Positions 1 to 8,649 of a stretch of 64,000 nt of DNA are shown here, piece after piece (position 1 is the stretch's first letter; every line of letters starts with the position of its first letter). A model generated the notes under the pieces. That model was not told the origin of the DNA, ran no database searches, and worked only from the letters and a program-made list of their open reading frames with translations. The translations under genes were made by a program, and so were the position numbers. Source of the stretch: Pseudomonas sp. PD9R (lineage in GTDB: Bacteria; Pseudomonadota; Gammaproteobacteria; Pseudomonadales; Pseudomonadaceae); contig NZ_JAHTMR010000001.1 in the NCBI RefSeq assembly GCF_019200975.1, positions 203,400 to 267,399 of the forward strand, written 5' to 3'.

Positions 1-1555
1 CATAACCGACCAGATCGAAACCGAGTTGGTCGAGGTACTGTGTCAGGCCGGCAGCCTTGTAGTAGTCGGTAACCACTTTCGAGCCGGGAGCCAGCGAGGT
101 TTTCACCCAAGGCTTGCGTTGCAGGCCTTTTTCCACCGCTTTCTTTGCCACCAGCCCGGCGGCCATCATTACGCTCGGGTTGGAGGTGTTGGTGCAGGAG
201 GTGATCGCGGCAATCACCACCGCGCCGTTTTTCAGCCGATGAGTCTGGCCTTCGAAGTCGTAGTCCGCTTCGCCGGCCATGTCCGCATTGCCGACCGCTA
301 CACCACCACCGCCCTCGCTTTCCAGACGACCGACTTCCTTGCTGGTGGGTTTGAGCGTCAGGCCGAGGAAGTCGCTGAACGCTTGCGCGACATTCGGCAA
401 CGAAACCCGGTCCTGTGGGCGTTTCGGTCCGGCAAGGCTGGCTTCGACGCTGGCCATGTCCAGCGCCAGGCTATCGGTGAACACCGGTTCCTTGCCCGGC
501 AGGCGCCACAAGCCCTGAGCTTTGCTATAGGCCTCGACCAGTTTTACGGTTGCGACGGGGCGGCCGGACAGGCGCAGGTATTCCAGCGTCACGTCGTCCA
601 CCGGGAAGAAACCGCAGGTGGCGCCGTATTCCGGGGCCATGTTGGCGATGGTCGCGCGGTCCGCCAGCGGCAGATCGGCCAGGCCATCGCCGTAGAACTC
701 GACGAATTTGCCGACCACGCCTTTCTTGCGCAGCATCTGGGTAACGGTCAGCACCAGGTCGGTGGCGGTGATGCCTTCCTTGAGCTTGCCGGTTAGTTTG
801 AAGCCGATCACTTCCGGAATCAGCATCGACACCGGCTGGCCGAGCATCGCGGCTTCCGCTTCGATGCCGCCGACGCCCCAACCGAGCACGCCGAGGCCAT
901 TGATCATGGTGGTGTGGGAGTCGGTGCCCACCAGGGTGTCGGGAAAGGCGTAAGTGCGGCCGTCCTCGTCCTTGGTCCAGACCGTGCGGCCCAGGTATTC
1001 CAGGTTCACCTGATGGCAGATGCCAGTGCCTGGTGGCACCACGCTGAAGTTGTCGAAAGCACTCTGGCCCCAGCGCAGGAATGCATAACGCTCGCCATTG
1101 CGCTGCATTTCGATGTCGACGTTCTGTTCGAAGGCGCTGCTGCTGGCGAATTTGTCGACCATCACCGAGTGGTCGATCACCAGGTCCACCGGTGACAGTG
1201 GGTTGATTCGCTGCGGGTCGCCGCCGGCCTTGGCCATTGCCGCGCGCATGGCGGCCAGATCGACCACGGCGGGCACGCCGGTGAAGTCTTGCATCAGTAC
1301 CCGCGCCGGGCGGTATTGGATTTCGCGATCGGAGCGGCGTTCCTTGAGCCAGGCGGCAATCGCTTTGAGGTCAGCGCCGGTGACGGTTTTTTCGTCTTCC
1401 CAGCGCAACAGGTTTTCCAGCAGCACTTTCAACGACATGGGTAGCTTGTCCAGGTCGCCCAGGCTTCTGGCGGCATCCGGCAGGCTGAAATAGTGGTAGG
1501 TCTTGTCGTCGACTTGCAGGGTTTTAAGGGTGTTCAGGCTATCGAGGGACGGCAT
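1..1555 (-). CDS. acnA: Aconitate hydratase A, N-terminal part (gene runs off the window)
   Basis: This is the TCA-cycle enzyme that interconverts citrate and isocitrate with a [4Fe-4S] cluster. Translating the minus strand from the ATG at 1555 gives an open frame of 518 codons to the window edge, beginning [13 protein letters not shown], as expected for AcnA. The family is about 900 residues, so roughly 400 C-terminal residues are missing. Recognisable motifs are [29 protein letters not shown] and, near residue 454, SCTNTSNPS, whose cysteine is the first iron-sulfur ligand. The other two cluster cysteines would lie outside the window. The gene is divergent from rlmM. No break is seen in the visible part. 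Confidence 0.95.
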   Translation of the reverse strand, partial: MPSLDSLNTLKTLQVDDKTYHYFSLPDAARSLGDLDKLPMSLKVLLENLLRWEDEKTVTGADLKAIAAWLKERRSDREIQYRPARVLMQDFTGVPAVVDLAAMRAAMAKAGGDPQRINPLSPVDLVIDHSVMVDKFASSSAFEQNVDIEMQRNGERYAFLRWGQSAFDNFSVVPPGTGICHQVNLEYLGRTVWTKDEDGRTYAFPDTLVGTDSHTTMINGLGVLGWGVGGIEAEAAMLGQPVSMLIPEVIGFKLTGKLKEGITATDLVLTVTQMLRKKGVVGKFVEFYGDGLADLPLADRATIANMAPEYGATCGFFPVDDVTLEYLRLSGRPVATVKLVEAYSKAQGLWRLPGKEPVFTDSLALDMASVEASLAGPKRPQDRVSLPNVAQAFSDFLGLTLKPTSKEVGRLESEGGGGVAVGNADMAGEADYDFEGQTHRLKNGAVVIAAITSCTNTSNPSVMMAAGLVAKKAVEKGLQRKPWVKTSLAPGSKVVTDYYKAAGLTQYLDQLGFDLVGY

Positions 1556-1777
1556 TACGGTCACTCCTTTGAGTCCGCACGGCTACGGACAGAGGGAACG
1601 GGCAGAGCATTAAACCTAGCCCTGTTTTCAGTAGCTGGCTAATAACTGGACTCTATGGGCAGGTCCAGGGTTCCGAAGTCAGCTATCATGCGCCGGTTTT
1701 CGTGACAGGCTTTGCTTAAGAGCAAGCCTGGGCATCGCGCAGTGGTTGAATGTCTCGCCATCTGCCCAGGAGTAAAA

Positions 1778-2851
1778 ATGAACACCCTCTTTATGCATTG
1801 CCGGCCGGGCTTCGAAGGCGAAGTCTGTTCCGAGATTTCTGACCTCGCCGCACAGCTGAACGTGTCCGGCTATGCCAAGGCCAAAACCGCCAGCGCCTGC
1901 GCCGAATTTGTCTGCACCGAAGAAGGCGGCGCCGAACGGCTGATGCGCGGTCAGCGTTTCGATCAACTGATCTTCCCGCGCCAATGGGCGCGTGGTGTTT
2001 TCATCGATTTGCCGGAAACCGACCGCATCAGCGTGATCCTCGCCCACATGGCGGACTTTCCGCTGTGCGGCAGCCTGTGGTTGGAAATGGTCGACACCAA
2101 CGATGGCAAGGAACTGTCGAATTTCTGCAAGAAATTCGAAGTCCACTTGCGCAAGGCGCTGATCGCCGCCGGCAAACTGGTGGAAGACGCCCACAAGCCG
2201 CGCCTGCTGCTGACCTTCAAAAGCGGCCGTGAAGTGTTCATGGGCTTGGCGGAGTCGAATAACTCGGCGATGTGGCCGATGGGCATTCCACGTTTGAAAT
2301 TCCCCCGCGAGGCGCCAAGCCGTTCGACCCTGAAACTGGAAGAGGCCTGGCACCATTTCATCCCTCGCGACCAGTGGGACGAGCGCCTGCACAGCGACAT
2401 GACCGGCGTCGATCTGGGCGCTGCACCTGGCGGCTGGACCTGGCAACTGGTCAACCGCGGCATGCTGGTGACCGCCATCGACAACGGTCCGATGGCCGAA
2501 AGCCTGATGGACACGGGGCTGGTGCAACATTTGATGGCCGACGGTTTCACCTTCAAGCCCAAGCAACCGGTGGACTGGATGGTGTGCGACATCGTCGAGA
2601 AACCGGCGCGCAATGCCGCGATGTTGGAAGAGTGGATCGGCGAGGGGCATTGCCGCGAAGCAGTGGTTAACCTCAAGTTGCCGATGAAACAGCGTTACGC
2701 CGAAGTGAAGCGTCTGCTGGAACGCATCGCCGACGGCTTCAAGGCGCGGGGCATCAAGGTCGAAATCGGCTGCAAGCAGCTGTATCACGACCGCGAGGAA
2801 GTGACTTGCCATCTTCGTCGGCTCGACGTGAAAAAACCAAAATCTCGCTAG
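1778..2851 (+). CDS. rlmM: 23S rRNA 2'-O-ribose (C2498) methyltransferase RlmM
   Basis: This 357-residue protein matches RlmM, which methylates the ribose of C2498 in 23S rRNA using S-adenosylmethionine. The ATG at 1778 is chosen over an upstream in-frame start at 1712 because AGGAG sits at 1768-1772 and the protein then begins MNTLFMHCRPGFEGE, typical of the family. The N-terminal half is the THUMP-like RNA-binding part. The Rossmann-fold methyltransferase half carries LGAAPGGWTW at about residues 213-222, the SAM-binding loop, and ends in a Lys/Arg-rich tail. It is followed by a REP palindrome and then tusA. Confidence 0.95.
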   Translation: MNTLFMHCRPGFEGEVCSEISDLAAQLNVSGYAKAKTASACAEFVCTEEGGAERLMRGQRFDQLIFPRQWARGVFIDLPETDRISVILAHMADFPLCGSLWLEMVDTNDGKELSNFCKKFEVHLRKALIAAGKLVEDAHKPRLLLTFKSGREVFMGLAESNNSAMWPMGIPRLKFPREAPSRSTLKLEEAWHHFIPRDQWDERLHSDMTGVDLGAAPGGWTWQLVNRGMLVTAIDNGPMAESLMDTGLVQHLMADGFTFKPKQPVDWMVCDIVEKPARNAAMLEEWIGEGHCREAVVNLKLPMKQRYAEVKRLLERIADGFKARGIKVEIGCKQLYHDREEVTCHLRRLDVKKPKSR

Positions 2852-2862
2852 CTGATTGGCCA

Positions 2863-2945
2863 TGTAGGAGCTGCCGAAGGCTGCGATCCTTTGATTTTTT
2901 TTAAGGTCAAGATCAAAAGATCGCAGCCTGCGGCAGCTCCTACAG
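2863..2945. repeat. REP/REPIN palindrome, family A
   Basis: Two inverted arms begin TGTAGGAGCTGCCG and end CGGCAGCTCCTACAG, with inner halves GGCTGCGATC and GATCGCAGCC. The arms flank an AT-rich centre of T-runs, forming a long imperfect hairpin. It fills the gap between rlmM and tusA. The same element recurs at 4896, 8532, 12764, 13862, 43110, 50599 and 54303. Confidence 0.85.
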
Positions 2946-3021
2946 GTGCGGTGTTGTGTCAGGTAATTTGTTAAGAGCTTCGGCAATGCGCGACAATGCC
3001 GGCAAGTTTCAGGAGCAAATC

Positions 3022-3273
3022 ATGAGTGAAATGATTGATACGCCGGTTGACGGCACCCTCGACGCCACCGGCCTCAACTGCCCGGAACCGGTGATGATGT
3101 TGCACCAGCACATCCGTGACCTGGTACCCGGCGGCCTGCTGAAGGTGATCGCCACCGACCCGTCGACCCGTCGCGACATCCCCAAGTTCTGCGTGTTTCT
3201 CGACCACGAACTGGTCGCGCAACATGAAGATGCAGGCACCTACCTGTACTGGATCCGCAAAAAATCCGGTTGA
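3022..3273 (+). CDS. tusA: Sulfurtransferase TusA
   Basis: This 83-residue protein of the TusA/SirA family relays sulfur as a cysteine persulfide, classically toward 2-thiouridine formation in tRNA. The signature [12 protein letters not shown] is present, with the active cysteine at residue 20. The ATG at 3022 follows AGGAG at 3011-3015 with good spacing, so an upstream in-frame start at 2956 is rejected. The length is normal for the family. Flanking REP elements on both sides suggest its own transcription unit. Confidence 0.93.
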   Translation: MSEMIDTPVDGTLDATGLNCPEPVMMLHQHIRDLVPGGLLKVIATDPSTRRDIPKFCVFLDHELVAQHEDAGTYLYWIRKKSG

Positions 3274-3287
3274 CCCTCAAAAACTAC

Positions 3288-3378
3288 TGTGGGAGCCAGC
3301 CTGCTGGCGATGGCTGATTCAAACTCAACATCATTGTTGACTGAAACACCGCAATCGCCAGCAGGCTGGCTCCCACAG
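3288..3378. repeat. REP palindrome, family B (TGTGGGAGCC type)
   Basis: The arms TGTGGGAGCCAGCCTGCTGG and CCAGCAGGCTGGCTCCCACA are perfect inverted repeats around a central region of about 45 bp. The element lies between the convergent ends of tusA and the MATE gene and ends three bases before the latter's stop codon. Confidence 0.85.
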
Positions 3379-3380
3379 GG

Positions 3381-4799
3381 TCAGATCCGGGCGTTGCGGA
3401 TACGCTTGCGTGCACTGCGCGTCAGGCGGATAGACAGCATCAGCGCCGCGCAACTCAAGCCCACGATCAAACCCTGCCACAGCCCGCTCGGGCCGCTTGG
3501 CGCACCGAGCCAGTCGGTCAGGCCAAGGGCGTAACCCACCGGCAAACCAATACCCCAGTAGGCGAACAGTGTCAGGATCATCGTCACCCGGGTGTCCTGA
3601 TAACCCCGCAGCGCACCGGCCGCGGTGACCTGGATCGCATCGGAAAACTGGAACAGTGCCGAATACACGATCAGCATCGCCGCGACTTTGATCACCGTCG
3701 GGTCCGCCGTGTAGATCGTGGCGATGTGCTCGCGCAGCAACAGCATCATGCTTGCGGAAATGCATGCATACGCCAGCGCGGTGCCCATGCCGACACCCGC
3801 CGCGAAGCGTGCCGTGCGCGGTTCCTGACGCCCGAGTGCCTGGCCGACCCGCACGGTTACGGCCATGCCGAGAGAGTAGGGAATCATGAACACCAGCGAG
3901 CTGAAGTTCAGCGCGATCTGGTGCCCGGCCACCACGGTGGCACCGAGGCTGCCGATCAGCAGGGCGATCACGGCAAAAATGCTCGACTCGGCGAATACCG
4001 CTATGCCGATGGGCAAGCCGATGCCCAGCAGGCGCTTGATCACCGACCATTGCGGCCAATCGAAACGGCTGAACAATTGGCTCGACTGATACGCCGGCGC
4101 CCAGCGTTCCCAACCGGCCATGCCCAGCGCCATCACCCACATCACGATCGCCGTGGCCCAGCCGCAGCCGACGCCGCCCATGGCCGGTACGCCGAAGTGG
4201 CCATAAATGAAGATGTAGTTCAGCGGAATATTCAGCGCCAGACCGCACAGGCCCAGCACCATCGCCGGGCGGGTTCGGCCCAGGCCGTCGCTGAAGCAGC
4301 GCAGCACATGGTAGAAGGCGACGGCGGGCAAACCGCTGGCGATGCCATGCAGGTATTGCATGCACGGGCCGATCAGTTCGGGATCGACCTTCATGAAGCG
4401 CAAGATCGGCTCGGCACTGAACAGCAAGCAGGTCGCTATCACGCCGACCACCAATGCCAGCCACAATGCCTGACGCACGATCGGGCCGATTTCGCTGTGA
4501 GTGCCGGCACCGAAACGCTGGGCGACTTTCGGCGTGGTGGCCAGCAGAGTGCCGGTCATCAGCAGGAATACCGGCACCCAGATCGAGTTGCCCAGCGCCA
4601 CCGCCGCCAGGTCGCGCGGCCCCACCCGACCGGCCATTACCGCATCGACGAAGCCCATCGCCGTGGTCGCCAGTTGCGCGATCATGATCGGCAGCGCCAG
4701 GGCCAGCAGGTTTTTCAGCTCCAGGCGAACCCGGGCCGGGCGATTTAAAGTACTAGCGGCAGGGCGGTCAGTCACAGAGTTCAAGGGCGAAACGTCCAA
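3381..4799 (-). CDS. MATE-family multidrug efflux transporter (NorM/PmpM-like)
   Basis: This 472-residue polytopic membrane protein belongs to the MATE family, which exports cationic drugs and dyes in exchange for Na+ or H+. The N-terminal segment LALALPIMIAQLATTAMGFV followed by DAVMAGRVGPRDLAAVALG is the conserved first helix pair, and alternating hydrophobic stretches fit twelve membrane segments. The start is uncertain. The longest frame opens with TTG at 4799, a GTG at 4775 is an alternative, and neither has a clear Shine-Dalgarno sequence. PmpM is the closest Pseudomonas member I recall, but the substrate cannot be read from sequence. Confidence 0.88.
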   Translation of the reverse strand: MDVSPLNSVTDRPAASTLNRPARVRLELKNLLALALPIMIAQLATTAMGFVDAVMAGRVGPRDLAAVALGNSIWVPVFLLMTGTLLATTPKVAQRFGAGTHSEIGPIVRQALWLALVVGVIATCLLFSAEPILRFMKVDPELIGPCMQYLHGIASGLPAVAFYHVLRCFSDGLGRTRPAMVLGLCGLALNIPLNYIFIYGHFGVPAMGGVGCGWATAIVMWVMALGMAGWERWAPAYQSSQLFSRFDWPQWSVIKRLLGIGLPIGIAVFAESSIFAVIALLIGSLGATVVAGHQIALNFSSLVFMIPYSLGMAVTVRVGQALGRQEPRTARFAAGVGMGTALAYACISASMMLLLREHIATIYTADPTVIKVAAMLIVYSALFQFSDAIQVTAAGALRGYQDTRVTMILTLFAYWGIGLPVGYALGLTDWLGAPSGPSGLWQGLIVGLSCAALMLSIRLTRSARKRIRNARI

Positions 4800-4895
4800 A
4801 AGGTTTTGATGCGCAGGCGCGCATTCTACGCGTTGACGCAGCGGTCAGGAAAAGACCGTTGTTGCGGATTTGTAATCACATACACCGCATCCCCC

Positions 4896-5031
4896 GTGTA
4901 GGAGCTGCCGCAGGCTGCGAACTTTTGATCTTTTGTCACCCCAAAAGATCGCAGCCTCGTTTCACTCGACAGCTCCTACAGGGAAACGCGGTCCCTGTAT
5001 GAGCTGCCGCAGCCTGCGACAGCTCCTACAT
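4896..5031. repeat. REP element, family A, full copy plus partial copy
   Basis: A complete inverted pair (TGTAGGAGCTGCCGCAGG to CGACAGCTCCTACA, ending near 4981) is followed at once by a shorter degenerate hairpin (TGTATGAGCTGCCGCAG to GCGACAGCTCCTACA, ending at 5031). The tandem partial copy looks like a REP doublet that lost its middle. It lies in the divergent gap upstream of both the MATE gene and pdxB. Confidence 0.8.
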
Positions 5032-5118
5032 AAGAACCGGACGTGGGGTTAAGGGGATGTGGGCTAGGCGTTCTGGACCATCTACGCCTACACTGCCGAT
5101 CCGCCAAAGGAGCCTGCC

Positions 5119-6261
5119 ATGCTGATTGTTGCCGACGAAAATATCCCCCTGCTTGACGCCTTCTTTGAAGGTTTCGGTGAAATCCGCCGGGTGCCGGGGC
5201 GTTCCATCGACCGCGCCACCGTCGAACAGGCCGATGTGTTGCTGGTGCGCTCGGTGACCAACGTCAACCGCGCGTTACTCGAAGGCAGCAAGGTACGTTT
5301 TGTCGGCACCTGCACCATTGGCACCGATCACCTGGATCTGGATTACTTCAAACACGCCGGCATTGCCTGGTCCAGCGCACCAGGCTGCAATGCACGGGGC
5401 GTGGTTGACTATGTACTCGGTAGCCTGTTGACCCTGGCCGAGATCGAAGGCGTCGACCTGAAGCAGCGTACTTACGGCGTGGTCGGGGCCGGTGAAGTGG
5501 GCGGCCGGCTGGCCAACGTCCTGAAGGGGCTAGGCTGGAACGTACTGGTTTGCGATCCGCCACGTCAGGCTGCAGAAGGCGGCGACTACGTCAGCCTTGA
5601 GCAGATCATCGAAGCGTGCGACGTGATCAGCCTGCACACGCCATTAACCAAGCAGGGCGCGCAGTCGACCTGGCATCTGTTTGATAAAGACCGTCTGAAC
5701 CAACTCAAACCCGGCACCTGGCTGATCAATGCCAGCCGTGGGCCGGTGGTGAACAACGCGGCGTTGCGTGATGTACTACTGGAGCGCGAAGACCTGCAAG
5801 CGGTGCTCGATGTCTGGGAGGGCGAGCCGGAGGTCGATGTGGCGCTGGCCGATCTCTGCGTGCTGGCGACACCGCACATTGCCGGTTACAGCCTGGACGG
5901 CAAACAACGTGGGACGGCGCAGATTTATCAAGCGTACTGCGACTTCCTTGGGCAACCGCCCCAAGTCAGTTTGAGCGATTTGCTGCCAGCACCGTGGTTG
6001 TCCGAAGTGACTTTGAGCGCTGAAAGCGATCCCGCCTGGACGCTGGCGATGTTGTGCCGTGGCGTGTACGACCCGCGACGTGATGATGCGGATTTCCGCC
6101 GTAGCCTTGTAGGCAGTGTCAGTGAGCAACGTGCGGCATTCGACATGCTGCGCAAAAACTATCCCGCTCGGCGTGAGATCGATGCCTTGAAAGTGCGGAT
6201 CGACGGGAATGCGCCTGAACTGCAGAAAATTGTGGCCGCCCTCGGTTCAACATCAATCTGA
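5119..6261 (+). CDS. pdxB: Erythronate-4-phosphate dehydrogenase
   Basis: This is the second enzyme of de novo pyridoxal phosphate synthesis by the DXP-dependent route, a D-2-hydroxyacid dehydrogenase family member of 380 residues. It opens [16 protein letters not shown] after AGGAG at 5107-5111. The NAD-binding loop [12 protein letters not shown] lies near residues 120-131. The motif [14 protein letters not shown] and the catalytic histidine in TPHIAGYS are present, and a C-terminal dimerisation domain specific to PdxB follows. The length is normal. The convergent downstream gene is a small unknown protein. Confidence 0.95.
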   Translation: MLIVADENIPLLDAFFEGFGEIRRVPGRSIDRATVEQADVLLVRSVTNVNRALLEGSKVRFVGTCTIGTDHLDLDYFKHAGIAWSSAPGCNARGVVDYVLGSLLTLAEIEGVDLKQRTYGVVGAGEVGGRLANVLKGLGWNVLVCDPPRQAAEGGDYVSLEQIIEACDVISLHTPLTKQGAQSTWHLFDKDRLNQLKPGTWLINASRGPVVNNAALRDVLLEREDLQAVLDVWEGEPEVDVALADLCVLATPHIAGYSLDGKQRGTAQIYQAYCDFLGQPPQVSLSDLLPAPWLSEVTLSAESDPAWTLAMLCRGVYDPRRDDADFRRSLVGSVSEQRAAFDMLRKNYPARREIDALKVRIDGNAPELQKIVAALGSTSI

Positions 6262-6291
6262 CCCCGTGCAGGAAAGCGATACTTCGGCCAC

Positions 6292-6316
6292 AAAAAACCC
6301 GGCCATCAGGGCCGGG
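6292..6316 (-). terminator. Intrinsic terminator of the small minus-strand gene
   Basis: A perfect seven-base-pair stem, CCCGGCC with GGCCGGG, encloses a five-base loop. On the minus strand it is followed by six T residues. It ends transcription of the small gene at 6337-6516 and lies between two convergent genes. Confidence 0.8.
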
Positions 6317-6336
6317 TCAAGAAGACGGTGGCTATA

Positions 6337-6516
6337 TCACTTTTGTTCGGCAGGCTTGACCAATCGCTTTTCCAGTTCGCTGCACGCTTTCTGGATCATG
6401 TCTTCAGTGATCGGTACTTCACGGCCTTCTGCGTCGATAATCGAGCAACCCAGAGACTGGTCTGGCTGTGTGCGGATCACTTGAATCTTGTCATCACTGC
6501 TGTTTTGCAAGGACAT
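6337..6516 (-). CDS. Small conserved hypothetical protein (59 aa)
   Basis: The 59-residue product begins MSLQNSSDDKIQVIRTQ and ends LEKRLVKPAEQK. The ATG at 6516 is preceded by GAGGAG at a good distance and is preferred over an upstream in-frame codon at 6531. A downstream terminator supports a real transcript. The protein is charged and soluble, with a likely C-terminal helix (ITEDMIQKACSELEKRL). It resembles a small Pseudomonas protein family I know only by a locus-tag name (PA1571-like), and that match is from memory. No function can be given. Confidence 0.7.
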   Translation of the reverse strand: MSLQNSSDDKIQVIRTQPDQSLGCSIIDAEGREVPITEDMIQKACSELEKRLVKPAEQK

Positions 6517-6771
6517 GGCCTGTCTCCTCATCAGGTTGTGTGCTTACTGTAGAACCACCAGGTGACCAAGCTGTGACAACTCCCTGCGATCTCTACATGG
6601 CGGCAATACCAGTCCACCAGAAAATCCACGAGGTTGCCACCCGGACCTTAGACCAATAGCGTCTAGTGTCTAGTAAGGGCGGTCATAATTAACCTGACTC
6701 ATTGTGATTTACCAAGTTCCCCCCCATTTGAGCTGTGTAGCCTGACCTTATCAATTTCTCCGTCCTGGATA

Positions 6772-8550
6772 ATGCCAATGCTCTCTGTTCGTCACCGCCG
6801 AGCCATTCGCCTGGCCAGCCGTTTCATCGCGCCTTACCGCTGGCACGCTATCGGTGCATTGTTCGCATTGATCGTCACGGCGGCGATTACCTTGTCCATG
6901 GGCCAGGGCATCCGCCTGCTGGTGGATCAAGGCTTTGTGACCCAATCACCGCACTTGCTCAATCAGTCCATTGGCTTGTTCATGCTGCTGGTGATCGGCC
7001 TGGCGGTCGGCACCTTCGCGCGTTTTTACCTGGTGTCGTGGATTGGTGAGCGCTGCGTCGCCGACATCCGCCGTCAAGTGTTCAATCACCTGATTTACCT
7101 GCATCCAGGGTTCTACGAAAACAACCGCAGCTCCGAGATTCAGTCGCGACTGACCACTGATACCACGTTGCTGCAATCCGTGATCGGCTCTTCGTTGTCG
7201 CTGTTTTTGCGCAATTTGCTGATGGTGATCGGCGGGATCGTCCTGCTGTTTGTGACCAACCCCAAGCTCACCAGCATAGTAGTGGTCGCTTTGCCGCTGG
7301 TGATCGCGCCCATCCTGATCTTCGGTCGTCGGGTGCGCAGCCTGTCGCGCCTGAGTCAGGACCGGATTGCTGATATCGGTAGCTACGTCTCCGAAACCCT
7401 TGGTCAGATCAAAACCGTGCAGGCCTACAACCACCAGCCCCAGGACGAACAACGTTTTGCCGTGACCGTGGAAGATGCATTCGACACGGCGCGCAAACGC
7501 ATTTTTCAGCGGGCCTGGTTGATTACCCTGGTGATCGTGCTGGTGTTAGGCGCAGTGGGCGTCATGCTCTGGGTCGGTGGCATGGACGTGATTGCCGGGC
7601 GAATTTCCGGGGGAGAGCTGGCGGCGTTTGTCTTCTATAGCCTGATCGTCGGCAGTGCGTTTGGCACTTTGAGTGAAGTGGTCGGTGAATTGCAGCGCGC
7701 GGCAGGCGCGGCGGAACGGATCGCCGAGTTGCTTCGTTCGGAAAATATCATTCAGCCGCCATCCACCGATCTTGTGACGTTGCCTGCGCGGGTGAAGGGC
7801 GATATTCAGTTGCAAGACGTGCGCTTTTCCTACCCGTCGCGAGCCGAAAGCTACGCCGTCGATGGTTTGAGTCTGACCGTCAAGGCCGGAGAAACGCTAG
7901 CGCTGGTCGGGCCGTCCGGTGCCGGCAAGTCGACGGTGTATGACTTGCTGTTGCGTTTTTACGACCCCGCCGAAGGACGCATCCTGCTCGATGGCGTGCC
8001 CCTGACCCGACTCGATCCGCTGGACCTGCGCCGCTGTTTTGCGCTTGTCTCACAAAACCCGGCGCTGTTTTTCGGCAGCATCGAAGAGAACATCCGCTAT
8101 GGCAACCCCACGGCGACACTGGCAGAGGTCCAGGAAGCGGCAAAAATCGCCTACGCCCACGACTTTATCGAAGCGATGCCGAGCGGTTACCAGACCCATC
8201 TGGGCGATGGTGGTCTTGGCTTGTCCGGCGGCCAGCGCCAGCGCCTGGCTATCGCGCGGGCGCTGCTGGTGGACGCGCCGATCCTGCTGCTCGATGAAGC
8301 CACCAGCGCCCTCGATGCCCAGAGCGAATACCTGATCCAGCAAGCACTGCCAAGCCTGATGAAAAACCGCACCACCCTGGTCATTGCCCATCGCCTGGCC
8401 ACGGTGAAAAACGCCGATCGCATCGCGGTGATGGACCAAGGAAAACTAGTGGCAGTGGGGACGCATCAGGAACTCATCGCCAGTAACGCACTGTATGCGC
8501 GATTGGCGGCGTTGCAGTTCAACACTGAATCTGTAGGAGCTGTCGAGTGA
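6772..8550 (+). CDS. ABC exporter, fused permease and ATPase (ABCB/MsbA-like half-transporter)
   Basis: This 592-residue half-transporter has an N-terminal six-helix domain (about residues 20-310) and a C-terminal ATPase. Walker A, GPSGAGKST, is near residue 380. The signature LSGGQRQRLAIARAL, Walker B ILLLDEATSALD and the switch histidine in IAHRL follow. It would act as a homodimer in the inner membrane exporting a lipid-like or hydrophobic compound. MsbA itself is usually adjacent to lpxK, which is absent here, so the substrate is unknown. The last few codons (encoding VGAVE) and the stop lie inside a REP element starting at 8532, so the C-terminus was probably remodelled by repeat insertion. 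Confidence 0.88.
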   Translation: MPMLSVRHRRAIRLASRFIAPYRWHAIGALFALIVTAAITLSMGQGIRLLVDQGFVTQSPHLLNQSIGLFMLLVIGLAVGTFARFYLVSWIGERCVADIRRQVFNHLIYLHPGFYENNRSSEIQSRLTTDTTLLQSVIGSSLSLFLRNLLMVIGGIVLLFVTNPKLTSIVVVALPLVIAPILIFGRRVRSLSRLSQDRIADIGSYVSETLGQIKTVQAYNHQPQDEQRFAVTVEDAFDTARKRIFQRAWLITLVIVLVLGAVGVMLWVGGMDVIAGRISGGELAAFVFYSLIVGSAFGTLSEVVGELQRAAGAAERIAELLRSENIIQPPSTDLVTLPARVKGDIQLQDVRFSYPSRAESYAVDGLSLTVKAGETLALVGPSGAGKSTVYDLLLRFYDPAEGRILLDGVPLTRLDPLDLRRCFALVSQNPALFFGSIEENIRYGNPTATLAEVQEAAKIAYAHDFIEAMPSGYQTHLGDGGLGLSGGQRQRLAIARALLVDAPILLLDEATSALDAQSEYLIQQALPSLMKNRTTLVIAHRLATVKNADRIAVMDQGKLVAVGTHQELIASNALYARLAALQFNTESVGAVE

Positions 8551-8633
8551 AACGAGGCTGCGATCTTTTGATCGTGATCTTAAAAAACCAAAATCAAAAG
8601 ATCGCAGCCTCGTTTCTCTCGACAGCTCCTACA
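8532..8633. repeat. REP element, family A variant, overlapping a CDS end
   Basis: The arms TGTAGGAGCTGTCGAG and CTCGACAGCTCCTACA, with inner GAGGCTGCGATCTTTTGAT and a matching complement, form a long hairpin. It begins inside the ABC exporter gene and supplies its stop codon at 8548-8550. The rest separates the convergent exporter and slt genes. Confidence 0.85.
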
Positions 8634-8649
8634 TAACTGGAGTTACCGG

